Shown piece by piece: positions 53,179 through 61,632 of a stretch of 61,632 nt of DNA; position 1 is the stretch's first letter, and each line of letters starts with the position of its first letter. The stretch lies in the IMG/VR virus record IMGVR_UViG_3300049783_001456, positions 1 through 61,632 of that record; one strand, written 5' to 3'. The stretch comes from a virus. Position numbers and translations under genes: made by a program. Under the pieces are notes generated by a model. That model was given only the letters and a program-made list of their open reading frames with translations, did no database searches and had not been told where the DNA came from.

Positions 53179-53583
53179 CTAAGCCACGCTTCCTTCTGTG
53201 CTGATTTCGATGTCCCAGATTTGGGCACCGCTGCTGTTGCTGTCGGTATCACCCGGCATCACTGCCTTGAGGATACCGCCATAAACCATCGGCTGCCCCC
53301 AGGGGTTGCCGTCTGCGTCGAGAGGCTGACGACTGACGACGCACTTGGCGCTGCCGGTCTTGTTCATGAGGCTGCTCATGTAGCCCCAGTCCGCTCGGTC
53401 GCAAAGACGCGAGAGGGTCAGGTTGCCGATCGACTTCGACCCGCCGAGAGACACTTCAGGTTGCATCCCGCCTGGCTTGTACTTTGTCTCTTCGCTGTCG
53501 GAACCACCTCCCGAAAGCGTGTCCCACACGCCCATCGATTGCCCGTCAATTGTGACGGTGTTGCTCCATTGATCCTGCCTCAT
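53179..53583 (-). CDS. Tail tube protein
   Basis: 134 residues. MRQDQWSNTVTIDGQSMGVW, GGMQPEVSLGGSKSIGNLTL, then PMVYGGILKAVMPGDTDSNS and QIWDIEISTEGSVA fit the small XkdM-like tube proteins. Placed directly after the sheath, it polymerises to form the inner tube. Overlaps the sheath stop by one base. Confidence 0.85.
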   Translation of the reverse strand: MRQDQWSNTVTIDGQSMGVWDTLSGGGSDSEETKYKPGGMQPEVSLGGSKSIGNLTLSRLCDRADWGYMSSLMNKTGSAKCVVSRQPLDADGNPWGQPMVYGGILKAVMPGDTDSNSSGAQIWDIEISTEGSVA

Positions 53584-55016
53584 TACAGCTCCTCTGTGGT
53601 GGGAATCTTGACGAATTCCATGTAGACGATTTCGGCGAACTCTGTCATCCGCACGCCGATGACGGCAGAGAGTTTGCGTTCGGCGAGCGACTCTGGCGTG
53701 TTCACGGTGCTTCCCGTGTCCACGACGAAGGCTTCGGCGGGGGTATCGCCGAACAACGCTCCGAGGTTGTAGTAACCGAGAAGCATGCCTGTGAGGACAC
53801 CTTGGTACTCGGCGATCTTGGCCTTAGTGATCTGAGTGAAGACGAAGGGTTCTGCCTTCTCGGCTGCGTCTGCTTCGAGAGCCATTCGCAGCCGAGCGCT
53901 CGCAGCGCTCAACCATCCAGCGGTCGAGCCGTTAGGACTGACCATGGTTCGGTACCCATACAGCCGTTGAGTGCCACCTACTTCTCGGAAGACGTTGACG
54001 CCTGCCAGGTTGAGGGTGCCTCGTTCGGTGTCGCTCCAGTTGACTCGGTTCAAGCCCAGGCTGAAAGATGGGATTCCGTTGACACCTGCAGCAGGCTCGT
54101 TGGGGTTCCCTGTGGCTGCGTCGTGTGCAGCCATGAGAGCTGCGACAACAGCGCTCGGAGGGACGATACGGGTGGTGCCGACAGTAGCACCCGAGATGAC
54201 GTTCCAACCCTCTACGAGGAAAGCGTAGGACATCTCCTGGTCTGTCAGCGTGGCTTTGACCGCAGTTGAAGCGTTGACGAGGTCAGCCGCAACACTGCTG
54301 TCTGCAGAATCGATCAGTGCGAACCGGTTGGTTACAGCTGCGTGCTTGACTACTCCGGTGTGTGCAGCCGTCGTGGTCGAGCCTGGGATTGAAACCTGCC
54401 CAGCGCCTGCGCCTGCGGGAATGAGATTCAACGCTGCGATGCGGTGAACGTCGGTGATGTTTGCGCGATCGTCGTCGCCACCAGCCAGGTCTTTTGCCGT
54501 TGCAGCAGCAGGTGCCACAGAGCCGACTGCACGGAGCCGGATGTAAGCGTTGGTCGCTGCCCAGGTAACTGCCTCGGTGGGCAGCGTGAACGGGGGAGAA
54601 GTCTCCAGGAGGGTGGTGTCTTCGTAGATGGCCAGGGTGAACCGGGCATCAGCGGTAACCGCGACGAGGACCGAGTAGTCCGAGGTGCCTTCGCCGACGC
54701 TGTCAGCCTCGAGGCTGTCTGCCGCAGCAGCACCTTCAAGAGCGACGGTCGCCTTTGCGGCAGCTGGCCCGACGACGCGAATCATATTGACTGCGACGCC
54801 ACCGTTGCGGAAGTATGTCTCGACCGAGTCACGAACACCATAGGCGACTCGTGCGCCGAAGTGCTTGTCGAAGTCGGTCAGGTTCTTCAGCAGGCGGGCA
54901 ACATCCGTCGGACCACGCTCAGCGAGAGCTGCAATGTGCCAGGTGCCCGTCGGGACGGTGCCTCCTGGGGTCGGTGCTGCAGCTCTGCTGACGATCAGTG
55001 TACCTGGGGTCGTCAT
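53583..55016 (-). CDS. Tail sheath protein
   Basis: 477 residues. The N-terminal region TPGTLIVSRAAAPTPGGTVP, TWHIAALAERGPTDVARLLK and VETYFRNGGVAVNMIRVVGP is the typical sheath start. C-terminal GYRTMVSPNGSTAGWLSAAS, LRMALEADAAEKAEPFVF and FAEIVYMEFVKI are the conserved sheath core. Its presence defines the contractile tail. ATGA-coupled with the small gene upstream. Confidence 0.93.
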   Translation of the reverse strand: MTTPGTLIVSRAAAPTPGGTVPTGTWHIAALAERGPTDVARLLKNLTDFDKHFGARVAYGVRDSVETYFRNGGVAVNMIRVVGPAAAKATVALEGAAAADSLEADSVGEGTSDYSVLVAVTADARFTLAIYEDTTLLETSPPFTLPTEAVTWAATNAYIRLRAVGSVAPAAATAKDLAGGDDDRANITDVHRIAALNLIPAGAGAGQVSIPGSTTTAAHTGVVKHAAVTNRFALIDSADSSVAADLVNASTAVKATLTDQEMSYAFLVEGWNVISGATVGTTRIVPPSAVVAALMAAHDAATGNPNEPAAGVNGIPSFSLGLNRVNWSDTERGTLNLAGVNVFREVGGTQRLYGYRTMVSPNGSTAGWLSAASARLRMALEADAAEKAEPFVFTQITKAKIAEYQGVLTGMLLGYYNLGALFGDTPAEAFVVDTGSTVNTPESLAERKLSAVIGVRMTEFAEIVYMEFVKIPTTEEL

Positions 55017-55231
55017 TGGGTTTCTTCCTCTCCGGTGGTGTCAGTGCTCGCCGAACGGCTTGACTGCTTTTTCGCAGGTGCGCTCTTGACCTCGATTAAG
55101 AGACCCTGAGCAACTGCAACCTTATTGTGTGTGATGTTGAGATTCACTCCAACGGCTTCTTCGCCGGGAGCGAGCGTGCGTCCGTCGTCGAGATCAATCG
55201 GGTGGCTCGCCACGTTCAGAACTTTGGACAT
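55013..55231 (-). CDS. Small hypothetical structural protein
   Basis: 72 residues (MSKVLNVASHPIDLDDGRTL), with GEEAVGVNLNITHNKVAVAQ and a Lys/Ser-rich tail. Similar to the small DUF2635-like proteins that precede sheath genes (short, VLAPGE segment). AAGGAG site seven bases before the ATG. Probably a tail-completion helper. Confidence 0.65.
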   Translation of the reverse strand: MSKVLNVASHPIDLDDGRTLAPGEEAVGVNLNITHNKVAVAQGLLIEVKSAPAKKQSSRSASTDTTGEEETQ

Positions 55232-55232
55232 G

Positions 55233-55847
55233 TCAAACTCCTTGAGTGGTTTCTGTTTCGACTTCTACAAACGTAGCCCGGGATCCGGGGTCGGGGATGG
55301 GATCAGCGAGCGGTTCGTCTGGGCCACCCATGGGGTCGATGGTTCGCTGAACCTCTACAGCGAATTGAACGCTCCCTGCAGCCAACGTTCGAAGCATTTC
55401 GTTCGGGACTTCATCGTAGCGTTCCCCGAGCCAATCGGTGGCGGTCGCGAAACCTCCCAAGCTGGAGTTCTGAACGACCGAAGCACGTACTGCAGCAGCG
55501 TACATTTCAGCGAGCTTGAAGGTTCCTTCTCGGTCCTGCCCCGAAACCACGCAACCTACGCTCAACGCCCAAGTTGCTACGTGGGATCCTCCCAACCTCT
55601 CAGGTTCCGTTGCGAGGCCGGGAGCGACGATAACGCAAGAAGGCATCTGGTTCTCTGCGTACTTGCCTCCGGGGAGATCCAAGGCGCTGACCCAGGACTT
55701 GAAGTTGGGTAGCTTGGACGGGTCTAAACCCTCCAAGCGAGCGACCTCAGCGAGGTATGTCGGGAACCAGAGCTGAAGGTGGGACCTCATCGCGTGGCGT
55801 ACTTTCGTGCCGCTGACGATTGGTCCGAAGATATTGGTCTCGCTCAC
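55233..55847 (-). CDS. Tail terminator/neck protein
   Basis: 204 residues (MSETNIFGPIVSGTKVRHAM). LQLWFPTYLAEVARLEG, then MPSCVIVAPGLATEPERLGG, TWALSVGCVVSGQDREGTF and AEMYAAAVRASVVQNSSLG resemble tail terminator proteins (gpU-like) that cap the tube. It sits between the HK97 gp10-like gene and the sheath operon. Confidence 0.7.
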   Translation of the reverse strand: MSETNIFGPIVSGTKVRHAMRSHLQLWFPTYLAEVARLEGLDPSKLPNFKSWVSALDLPGGKYAENQMPSCVIVAPGLATEPERLGGSHVATWALSVGCVVSGQDREGTFKLAEMYAAAVRASVVQNSSLGGFATATDWLGERYDEVPNEMLRTLAAGSVQFAVEVQRTIDPMGGPDEPLADPIPDPGSRATFVEVETETTQGV

Positions 55848-56317
55848 CCGAACGCTCCGGAACCGACGAGGTGCGACTGGAGCATCTTGAGTATGTTCTT
55901 ACGCAAGACATCCGACAGTTCAACAGGGCGACGCTGAGGCATGCGAGCTCCAGCTTTCTTCTTCTTCTGGTGATAGATTCCGTATGGTACCTTCGAGCCG
56001 AAGAACATCTCGTCCGCTGAAGAGCGGAAGACGTGGTCTGGGTGACCCTTCTCAGTGAGTGAATCTCGGAGACGCAACGTAGCGTGCAGGATTCGGGGGT
56101 CCAAGTTTCGAGCAGCCTTGTACCGGACGGTGGAGGCAGCGAGAGGCTTCCAGCCTCCACTGTATCGACCTTGGTAGGAGAACTGTTCCTTCTCTTTCTG
56201 GAGAAGGTAAGTGTGGATGTCGTCAAACGCTGGACGCATGTCCGCAGCGTTGTCTCCCACTCTTAGGATCTCCCGGGAGAACTGCGTCTCCCCGAAGACC
56301 TCGAGGTCAAGCCTCAT
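55844..56317 (-). CDS. Virion morphogenesis/tail completion protein (gpS/gpG-like)
   Basis: 157 residues. FSREILRVGDNAADMRPAFD, FSYQGRYSGGWKPLAASTVR, ILHATLRLRDSLTEKGHPDH and VPYGIYHQ are the exact signatures of the Phage_tail_S/virion morphogenesis family. It completes the head-tail joint. Overlaps neighbours by four bases. Confidence 0.9.
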   Translation of the reverse strand: MRLDLEVFGETQFSREILRVGDNAADMRPAFDDIHTYLLQKEKEQFSYQGRYSGGWKPLAASTVRYKAARNLDPRILHATLRLRDSLTEKGHPDHVFRSSADEMFFGSKVPYGIYHQKKKKAGARMPQRRPVELSDVLRKNILKMLQSHLVGSGAFG

Positions 56318-56805
56318 GGGTAGGTTCCCCGAAGGTTCGGAGGAACGTTGTAGGTTCCCGGAGGAGGACCGAGGAGAGTGTCCAAGGTGTTCGTGACGGG
56401 GAAGCCGTAGGACGGAGGAGCGGAAGAAGAAGAGGACTCTCCAGGGAGTTCTCCGGCGATGGCTCGCTTCAAGTCGGCAAGCGCTTCTGAATACAACCCA
56501 CGGATCTGATCATATGGGCTGCTTCCCTGAGATACCATCTCCGGGAAGAAGGACAGTTCGATTAGCATCGCTACTTTGTAGGACGCTACGGTCCCTGCTT
56601 GCACCCAGAACGAGGAAAGTATGTCCGATCCGATTGCCGATGCGAGGCTCGACAGCGAGCTCGTGATAAGCTCGAGGACCTGTTCTTCATCGGGTCGGGT
56701 GTCGTCGTTGAAAGTGCCGACCTCATTACCTTCGGTGTCGCGGGTGCGAGCACGAAGGAGAGAACCAACGCTTGCTACATCTACGTTCCAGTCGGAGGTC
56801 GGCAC
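56314..56805 (-). CDS. Head-tail connector-like protein
   Basis: 163 residues. LLRARTRDTEGNEVGTFNDD then RPDEEQVLELITSSLSSLAS, KVAMLIELSFFPEMVSQGSS and YSEALADLKRAIAG fit the helical gp6-like head-tail adaptors. The C-terminus is Ser/Pro-rich (GESSSSSAPPSYGF). Between the capsid block and tail genes, as expected. Confidence 0.75.
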   Translation of the reverse strand: MPTSDWNVDVASVGSLLRARTRDTEGNEVGTFNDDTRPDEEQVLELITSSLSSLASAIGSDILSSFWVQAGTVASYKVAMLIELSFFPEMVSQGSSPYDQIRGLYSEALADLKRAIAGELPGESSSSSAPPSYGFPVTNTLDTLLGPPPGTYNVPPNLRGTYP

Positions 56806-56815
56806 TTTCAGCTAC

Positions 56816-57490
56816 TCACTTCGTGAATTCTGCAGCCGCTTCGGCTGCTTTGACGATGGATACTCTGACAGGCTCGTTCCGTGAGACGGAGCGGCGACCT
56901 TCAGCCTCAACGATGGTTGCGGCAACGGCATGGTTCTCGGAGATGTACTCGATGACATCTTTGGCGTTGCCATCAACAATGGCGTCTGCAGCTTCGGCGG
57001 AGATACCATCGGGGGTCGAGCTGTCCCCGATGAGGTCAGCAGCTTCTTTCGCTGCAGCCTCAGCGTCGAGAGCTGTTTGGAATTCAGCTGCTTCCGCAGC
57101 CTCCTTCTTCCCTGCGTCGTCGAGGGGTTCGTGGCCTCCCCCAAGGTGCTGGTTCTGCTCTTCCTGGCGTACCTTGACCGTAGCCTGTGCAGCTGCGATC
57201 CGTTCCGCCATCTCTGGTCGCTCTGCAGCGAGGTCATTGCTTTCGTCTTCGGTCGCTCCGATGACCCAGTTAAGGATCTCCGAATCCGACGCAGTGTGGG
57301 GGAGTAGGGACATGGTGCCCGGTCGTTCCAGGACTACTCCTGGAAGGACCGTGGCACCGAGTGCGTCCAGGCGTTCTACCTGGTCGTCGGGAATGTCCAC
57401 GGTTTGCCCTCGGAACGCTGTCTCGAAGGAGGATCTCTCCCCCTTCTTGACAGTGTACCGAACGAGTGCGTGGCGGATAGTGCGCTTCAT
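56816..57490 (-). CDS. Hypothetical head-region protein with Ala/Glu-rich coiled coil
   Basis: 224 residues from MKRTIRHALVRYTVKKGERS. N-terminal small beta domain with TVDIPDDQVERLDALGATVL (DUF-type end of capsid proteins), then a long Ala/Glu coiled coil (KKEAAEAAEFQTALDAEAAA). It follows the capsid gene directly. May be a head-associated or ancillary protein. The larger frame to 57664 is reading over the MCP gene. Confidence 0.7.
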   Translation of the reverse strand: MKRTIRHALVRYTVKKGERSSFETAFRGQTVDIPDDQVERLDALGATVLPGVVLERPGTMSLLPHTASDSEILNWVIGATEDESNDLAAERPEMAERIAAAQATVKVRQEEQNQHLGGGHEPLDDAGKKEAAEAAEFQTALDAEAAAKEAADLIGDSSTPDGISAEAADAIVDGNAKDVIEYISENHAVAATIVEAEGRRSVSRNEPVRVSIVKAAEAAAEFTK

Positions 57491-57503
57491 GGGAAGCCCT
57501 TTC

Positions 57504-58439
57504 TCAGTGGCCCGTCGACCGAATGACGGCGAAGGGGTTGTTGACGAACATGACCGGACGAACCGAGCTCTGCACCCAGGTGCGCTCAGTCCCATTCTCG
57601 CGCCACGTCTCGGTGGCCAGAGCCTGCTCGAGACGCATCTCGCCAAGCTGACCTTCCGCGACATAGTAGACGGTGCCGGCAGGGACTCGGTTGGAGGCGT
57701 AGGCCTCGTCGAATCCGTTGTCGATCAACATCTGCTGCAGGGAAGCCCCGTAGAAGAGGCGCATCTCGTTGAGCTGAACCGGGTTCATCAGAACGACGTT
57801 GTACTGAATACCCAATTCGCGCTGGTCGGCGATGAGCTGGCTCTTCCCGAGGTCTGCTCCAGGAGTCAATGCGGGTGCGGTCGGGTCGCTGCCATTCGGG
57901 ATGGCCTCGCTCCAGTCGTTGCCCGTGAACTCGGAGAGACCACCGTTGCCGGCGATTGCTGCAGTCACGACCTCGATTGCACGAGCGTTCAGCTTTCGAA
58001 CGATCGTGTTGGCGAGCTTGATGTTCTCGTTTCGGAACGCCGACTGGTCGTTGCGGTCTCGAGCTTCGTCGGTGAAGTAATACTTCCCGCCGAACTTCTC
58101 AACCTGTGCAACCTTCGGTGCCCGACGGGTGCTCGTGACGATCGGGAACTCGCCACCTGGGGAGACGGGTTCAACGTCGCGGTCCAGGTACAGCTCGTTC
58201 TCGGTGACCAGGTCGTATACGACTGCGCCGCCAGTGACGCCACCCTCGCTCGTGAAGAGCCGGTCCAAGATGAACCGCTGCAGGGTGAGGTCCTGCAGGA
58301 AGTTGGTGATACGGGTCGGCTGTTGCAGCATCGTATCGATGGTGATCGTGTCGCCCGTGACGACGGGTGCCGCCAACGGGTGCGCGACCGGGTTCGGGGA
58401 TGCTCCGGCGAAGACCGGTGCAGGTGTGTTGTGCTTCAT
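57504..58439 (-). CDS. Major capsid protein
   Basis: 311 residues. MLQQPTRITNFLQDLTLQRF and ILDRLFTSEGGVTGGAVVYD, LYLDRDVEPVSPGGEFP (E-loop region), VEKFGGKYYFTDEARDRNDQ, then LIADQRELGIQYNVVLMNPV, MLIDNGFDEAYASNRVPAGT and VRPVMFVNNPFAVIRSTG are typical of HK97-fold MCPs of actinophages. Flanked by decoration and protease genes in the canonical order. Confidence 0.92.
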   Translation of the reverse strand: MKHNTPAPVFAGASPNPVAHPLAAPVVTGDTITIDTMLQQPTRITNFLQDLTLQRFILDRLFTSEGGVTGGAVVYDLVTENELYLDRDVEPVSPGGEFPIVTSTRRAPKVAQVEKFGGKYYFTDEARDRNDQSAFRNENIKLANTIVRKLNARAIEVVTAAIAGNGGLSEFTGNDWSEAIPNGSDPTAPALTPGADLGKSQLIADQRELGIQYNVVLMNPVQLNEMRLFYGASLQQMLIDNGFDEAYASNRVPAGTVYYVAEGQLGEMRLEQALATETWRENGTERTWVQSSVRPVMFVNNPFAVIRSTGH

Positions 58440-58453
58440 TGTTACCAGCCTCC

Positions 58454-58849
58454 TCAGGCGATGTGATTCGTGAGTTGAACGACGGCGTCAGCCTCGTCGG
58501 CTGCGCCCGTGAGGACGATGCCGCAAGCTCGTGCGTCGGCGACCGCGACGACTGCAGCGCCATTGGCGTCTGCGGTGATCGAGTCTCCTGCTGTCAGGGC
58601 TGCGCCTGCTGTGATCGGAACAATCATCCCCGAAGAAATCGTGATGATTGTTACCTTGGCGCCAGTGAGAGCGTCCCAGCTGGCAACGCCGAAGGCTTGC
58701 TCGCCTGCACCCGTGGGTCCGACGGTGTATGTGCCGTCGGCGTTCTTGTCGCCAGAGATCGAGACAAGCGTCTTGCCTGCCACACTGGCCGAAGCTGTTG
58801 CGGTTACCCGCACAGCGTTCTCCATGAAGGGGATGAGTTCGTTCTGCAT
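58454..58849 (-). CDS. Head decoration protein (DUF2190-like)
   Basis: 131 residues. ENAVRVTATASASVAGKTLV, FGVASWDALTGAKVTIITIS, SSGMIVPITAGAALTAGDSI and GVAVVAVADARACGIVLTGA-like sequence (actual GAAVVAVADARACG) match the DUF2190/capsid-decoration pattern, a small Ala/Gly/Thr-rich beta protein binding the capsid surface. Located between the protease and MCP. Confidence 0.8.
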   Translation of the reverse strand: MQNELIPFMENAVRVTATASASVAGKTLVSISGDKNADGTYTVGPTGAGEQAFGVASWDALTGAKVTIITISSGMIVPITAGAALTAGDSITADANGAAVVAVADARACGIVLTGAADEADAVVQLTNHIA

Positions 58850-60405
58850 CAGTCTGAGGTCACTTTCACTCGGTCATTGCTTGTGGTGTGGCTGGCTTCG
58901 ATTGCCCGCTTCCAGTTGGAAGGGTAGGCAGTCTCGTCTGCGGCTGCAACGTCGTTGCCTTCGCCAGTCTCGGTCACCGGCACGAGGCCAGCTTCGAGCG
59001 AGGAGATGAGAGCGCTTGCGCCGACGGGGTCGGCGGAGAGCATCGTCTCATAATGGACTCGGCGAGCAATCGGGAACTTGCCTGCCCGGATGGCCGTATC
59101 GAGAACAGCGTCTCGGTCGGCCTTGTCCTGGCGCTTGACGAGACCTGCAGCTGCGGCAACACCGGAGCGCATTTCTGCAAGCGTGGTGGCGTCCACCAGG
59201 ACCATCCCCTCGGGAATGGATACCTCTGCGTCGGCGACTTCGCCTGCATCGGTCTCAGCTTTGGGGGTGTCGGCGGGAGCGTCGTTCGTCAAGTCCGGTT
59301 CGCCAGAGGCAACCTTATTGGCGAGGACGGCAGCCGAGATTTCCTCGTTGGTTGCTCCGGGCTCAAGGCCCAGGGCGATCAGCGCCTCATCGGTCAGCAT
59401 GACAGTTTTCTCCTCTTGTTCGGGAATGTTGGATGCCGTCACTTTAGCTTCGTCTTCTGGGTTGGGTCGAGAAGTCCTCCCAGCATCCTCAGGAGTGGCG
59501 TGAGAAGCAGCGACGATCTGGCCTGCCTGGGAGGCTGCGACGAGGGTTCCGCCAGCAGCGACATACTGGACCTTCACTTCGACATGTTCGCCGAAGGAGA
59601 TCTCGTCGTTGCTGTCGATAGACACGGGAACTTCCCAGAGGGAACCTTCGTCGTCGTCTACGATCAACGTCATGGGGTTGACTCGGACTTCCCGGCACCA
59701 CCACCACATACCGTTCCCGCTCGCGTCGAGCATTGCGTAGTATGCGGTCTTGACGTTATCCAGATTCACCGAGGCTTTGACCTCAGCCCCTGCGTCAACA
59801 TTCTTGTTTCGTCGGGTCTTCATGTCTACCTTTCGTGAGCGGAAAGCGCCAGCAGCGATTGCCGGCTCGGTTTCTTCCATTGTGTATAGAGGTGGTGGGT
59901 TCTCTCCCCAAAGAGCTTGTATGTCTTCGAGGGTATCGATAGCAGGGTAGCTGGTGCCCAGGAGAGCTACGCCAGTGAGAACCATATCCCACGTGTTACC
60001 GGTGCGGGTGGTGACGTCGAGGTTGCCTTCTATCGAGCGGCGAGGATATGCAGTGTACATGACCTTGGCGAGCCAGAGCGGCATGGCGACAAGGTCACCT
60101 ACAAGAGTCTGGTCGTTGTTCGTCAGACGCAAGTTCTCGATTCGGCCGATGGCAGGCTGACCGTCGAAACGTGGGTCAATGTGACCCAGCTTGACGACCG
60201 GGGTGCGCACTGCTGGATCGTCCTGACTGGCTATGCAAGACTTGAGGTCTTCCATATCGAAGTCGAACGTGCCTGTAGACGTCGCCCAGTCGGTGCCGAC
60301 CTCGAGGAGCTCGACGTTGGGGAGGGTGACGAGGGACGGTTGGGCAACGCCAACGTCACCCGGTTCAACGAGCGCTGCGTGTACGAGCTTGTTCTTAGAT
60401 TTCAC
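58849..60405 (-). CDS. Capsid maturation protease/scaffold (Mu gpI-like)
   Basis: 518 residues. The protease half has VVKLGHIDPRFDGQPAIGRI (the catalytic His region of gpI-like proteases) and PRRSIEGNLDVTTRTGNTWD (the Ser region), with VLTGVALLGTSYPAIDTLED. The C-terminal half is an acidic helical scaffold (LTDEALIALGLEPGATNEEI; GMVLVDATTLAEMRSGVAAA), ending AIEASHTTSNDRVKVTSD. It cleaves the capsid N-terminus and scaffold during maturation. Between MuF-like and decoration genes. Confidence 0.85.
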   Translation of the reverse strand: MKSKNKLVHAALVEPGDVGVAQPSLVTLPNVELLEVGTDWATSTGTFDFDMEDLKSCIASQDDPAVRTPVVKLGHIDPRFDGQPAIGRIENLRLTNNDQTLVGDLVAMPLWLAKVMYTAYPRRSIEGNLDVTTRTGNTWDMVLTGVALLGTSYPAIDTLEDIQALWGENPPPLYTMEETEPAIAAGAFRSRKVDMKTRRNKNVDAGAEVKASVNLDNVKTAYYAMLDASGNGMWWWCREVRVNPMTLIVDDDEGSLWEVPVSIDSNDEISFGEHVEVKVQYVAAGGTLVAASQAGQIVAASHATPEDAGRTSRPNPEDEAKVTASNIPEQEEKTVMLTDEALIALGLEPGATNEEISAAVLANKVASGEPDLTNDAPADTPKAETDAGEVADAEVSIPEGMVLVDATTLAEMRSGVAAAAGLVKRQDKADRDAVLDTAIRAGKFPIARRVHYETMLSADPVGASALISSLEAGLVPVTETGEGNDVAAADETAYPSNWKRAIEASHTTSNDRVKVTSD

Positions 60406-61632
60406 TGGCGATCACCTTTGAACGGTTGAGAACGATAACGAAGGTTTCCGAAGTTCGTTCAAGCCGAACAGCATCATACCCTTGGGACGCAAGTATAAGT
60501 GACGGGTCGTTCTCAAAGGGGGAACCGATGAACTCGTCAGACAACTTCCTCAGGTCTCTCGACGTAGCGGTGTACACCTTGGCGTCGGGAGCCATCGTCA
60601 TATTGAGCTGTTTGCCGCCAGCGCTGAATGGGAGAGCTCGACTGATGTACTCTTCGAACTGTTCTTGCGTACCCTCAACCGTGTAGGTGCCTGTCCCTGA
60701 GATCCCGTCTCCGATGAAGTGGTTGCCGGTGAGGTACTGGGTAGCGAATTCATCCTCTGCCACGACACGGTGGAGGACGTCTGTGGGTCCGAGATCCGCT
60801 GCGTCTTGTACAGCGTCGATACTGTCGACGAGAGTGGGGAGCTCGTTGTACCCAAGAGCTTCGTACACCGCCAATGCCTTCTCCTTCTCGTCCCCGTCTA
60901 CAGCGTTGAAGATACTCTCAAGCTCTCCTCGGTTCGGGGTCTCGGTCACGTCGTCGAGAGCATCTGGCGTCGGCTCTGGCGTCGGCTCTGGCGATATGTC
61001 ATCGTCGCCTTCTTGGTACACGGCAACGAGCGTGCCGCGACAACGGGGTCCGCCCAGGCAGTCCTTGTGGCCACCGGTCGGGTACTCCTGCTCTGCCCCG
61101 AGCATGTCGTCGAACTTCTTCCCATCGATAGCGCTGCACCGTTCGCACGTGTTCTGGTCGAGGAGCTCGCTGGCGTAGATGGTAGAAGGCTTCTCTTTGA
61201 ACACTGCTTTCCGACCAGTGTTCTGAGCTTGCGTCATGGAACCGCCGAGCATGTCGTTCAAGTACGCATCGCTCAGACCGTCCAGATGCTCCCTGACGGC
61301 GTCCACAACCTGGTCGGCGGCGAGGTCGGCACCCAAGTTAACGGCAACACGAGAGGCGCTGTCAGCTATGCCTCGGGAGAGGAGGTTGGCGGTAGACTCG
61401 GCTCTTGAAGCGAGCAACGGTTCGACCGTAGTTGCGGTGTTGACTGTTCCGATGCTGACGCCTTGAGCAAGCGCCTCCGCTCGGGCACCTACGATAGCGT
61501 CTTCCGCAAGTTCCTTCATCCGGTCGAAGAGAAGGTCCGCACCGAGGACGGGAGCTTCCAGGCGAGACAGAGCGACCAGGTCTCCAGCGTCAACCGCTGC
61601 GCGAACCTGCCGAAGGATATCTTCGATCTGTT
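60395..61632 (-). CDS. MuF-like head morphogenesis protein with C-terminal ADP-ribosyltransferase-like domain, 5' end cut by window edge
   Basis: Frame open from the edge; the first in-frame ATG is at 61519 (374 residues), but 37 codons upstream (QIEDILRQVRAAVDAGDLVA...) look coding. From that ATG: a helical MuF region; NTCERCSAIDGKKF (124-137) and GGHKDCLGGPRCRG, the Cys/His site of MuF proteins; a Pro linker (EPTPEPTP, 178-185); then a domain with LHRVV (R251), FIGDGISGTGTYTVEG (268-283) and ILASQGYDAVRLE...VIVLNRSKVI, the layout of phage-type ADP-ribosyltransferases. It would be injected with DNA or packaged and modify host targets. The fusion with the portal upstream is possible. Confidence 0.78.
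   Translation of the reverse strand, partial: QIEDILRQVRAAVDAGDLVALSRLEAPVLGADLLFDRMKELAEDAIVGARAEALAQGVSIGTVNTATTVEPLLASRAESTANLLSRGIADSASRVAVNLGADLAADQVVDAVREHLDGLSDAYLNDMLGGSMTQAQNTGRKAVFKEKPSTIYASELLDQNTCERCSAIDGKKFDDMLGAEQEYPTGGHKDCLGGPRCRGTLVAVYQEGDDDISPEPTPEPTPDALDDVTETPNRGELESIFNAVDGDEKEKALAVYEALGYNELPTLVDSIDAVQDAADLGPTDVLHRVVAEDEFATQYLTGNHFIGDGISGTGTYTVEGTQEQFEEYISRALPFSAGGKQLNMTMAPDAKVYTATSRDLRKLSDEFIGSPFENDPSLILASQGYDAVRLERTSETFVIVLNRSKVIASEI

Noticed and set aside
56772-58466. Forward 564-residue open frame over capsid genes
   Set aside because: Antisense to the MCP and adjacent genes, whose products are recognisable on the reverse strand.

Overview
The window reads as essentially a whole genome (or nearly so) of a contractile-tailed (myovirus-type) bacteriophage of an actinobacterial host. 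Sheath, tube, tape measure, gp25-like, gpJ-like and gpI-like baseplate genes show the contractile tail. A WhiB-family regulator, GC-rich codon use, HGG-type small terminase, DUF2786 and DUF6011 proteins and many tiny Cys-rich genes point to an actinophage. No integrase, partition system or CI-type repressor is visible, so I infer a lytic or at least integrase-less phage. The two window ends fall at the same place in the head gene order: portal runs off position 1 and the MuF-like head protein runs off position 61632. The contig is therefore probably a circular or circularly permuted map cut between (or inside) these genes.

Layout. Positions 1-8392 (reverse): portal, large terminase, then a tail-fibre block with a Gly-rich protein, a LamG-like protein and a 756-residue collagen-repeat fibre. 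Positions 8503-10643 (forward): one larger unknown protein and four small ones. Positions 10636-18883 (reverse): a string of tiny overlapping genes, a JAMM-type peptidase, an HGG-type small terminase candidate, a secreted lysozyme-like protein, a solo LuxR-type HTH, the amidase endolysin, an AT-rich region flanked by an 18-bp inverted repeat, and a prim-pol/SF3 helicase. Positions 18980-43793 (forward): VRR-NUC nuclease, WhiB, three small membrane proteins, a long array of small accessory genes, then replication and nucleotide genes (two helicases, a T4 endonuclease V-like glycosylase, dCMP deaminase, RecB/Cas4-like nuclease, HD nucleotidase, ssDNA-binding protein, family A polymerase), and finally a translation-coupled DNA base-modification operon. 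Positions 43852-61632 (reverse): kelch-repeat fibre, baseplate, tail hub with a peptidase domain, tape measure, tail chaperones, tube, sheath, connectors, capsid, decoration protein, protease/scaffold and MuF-like protein.

The most interesting system is the operon at 36468-42331. It holds a thymidylate-synthase homologue fused to a DUF1599/Nmad1-like domain, a P-loop kinase resembling 5-hydroxymethyl-dU DNA kinases, a protein resembling the HMUDK helical/aGPT-pyrophosphorylase families, a candidate amino acid:DNA transferase, a fold-type-II PLP enzyme and a methyltransferase-like protein. With the dCMP deaminase, HD nucleotidase and MazG-like hydrolase this looks like a pathway that replaces or hypermodifies thymidine in phage DNA.

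The second theme is regulatory. A repeated cassette precedes many forward genes. It has a dyad around a GGGGTAGCTT -35 box, a 16-17 bp spacer, a TATCAT-like -10 box, then a 5'-leader hairpin with a GCC-AACGG-GGC core whose stem covaries between copies, then an AAGGAG site. Some copies are trimmed so that the transcript should start at the start codon (leaderless). Two genes lack the hairpin and instead carry short tRNA-like folds (acceptor stem, one short hairpin, canonical T-arm, no anticodon arm).
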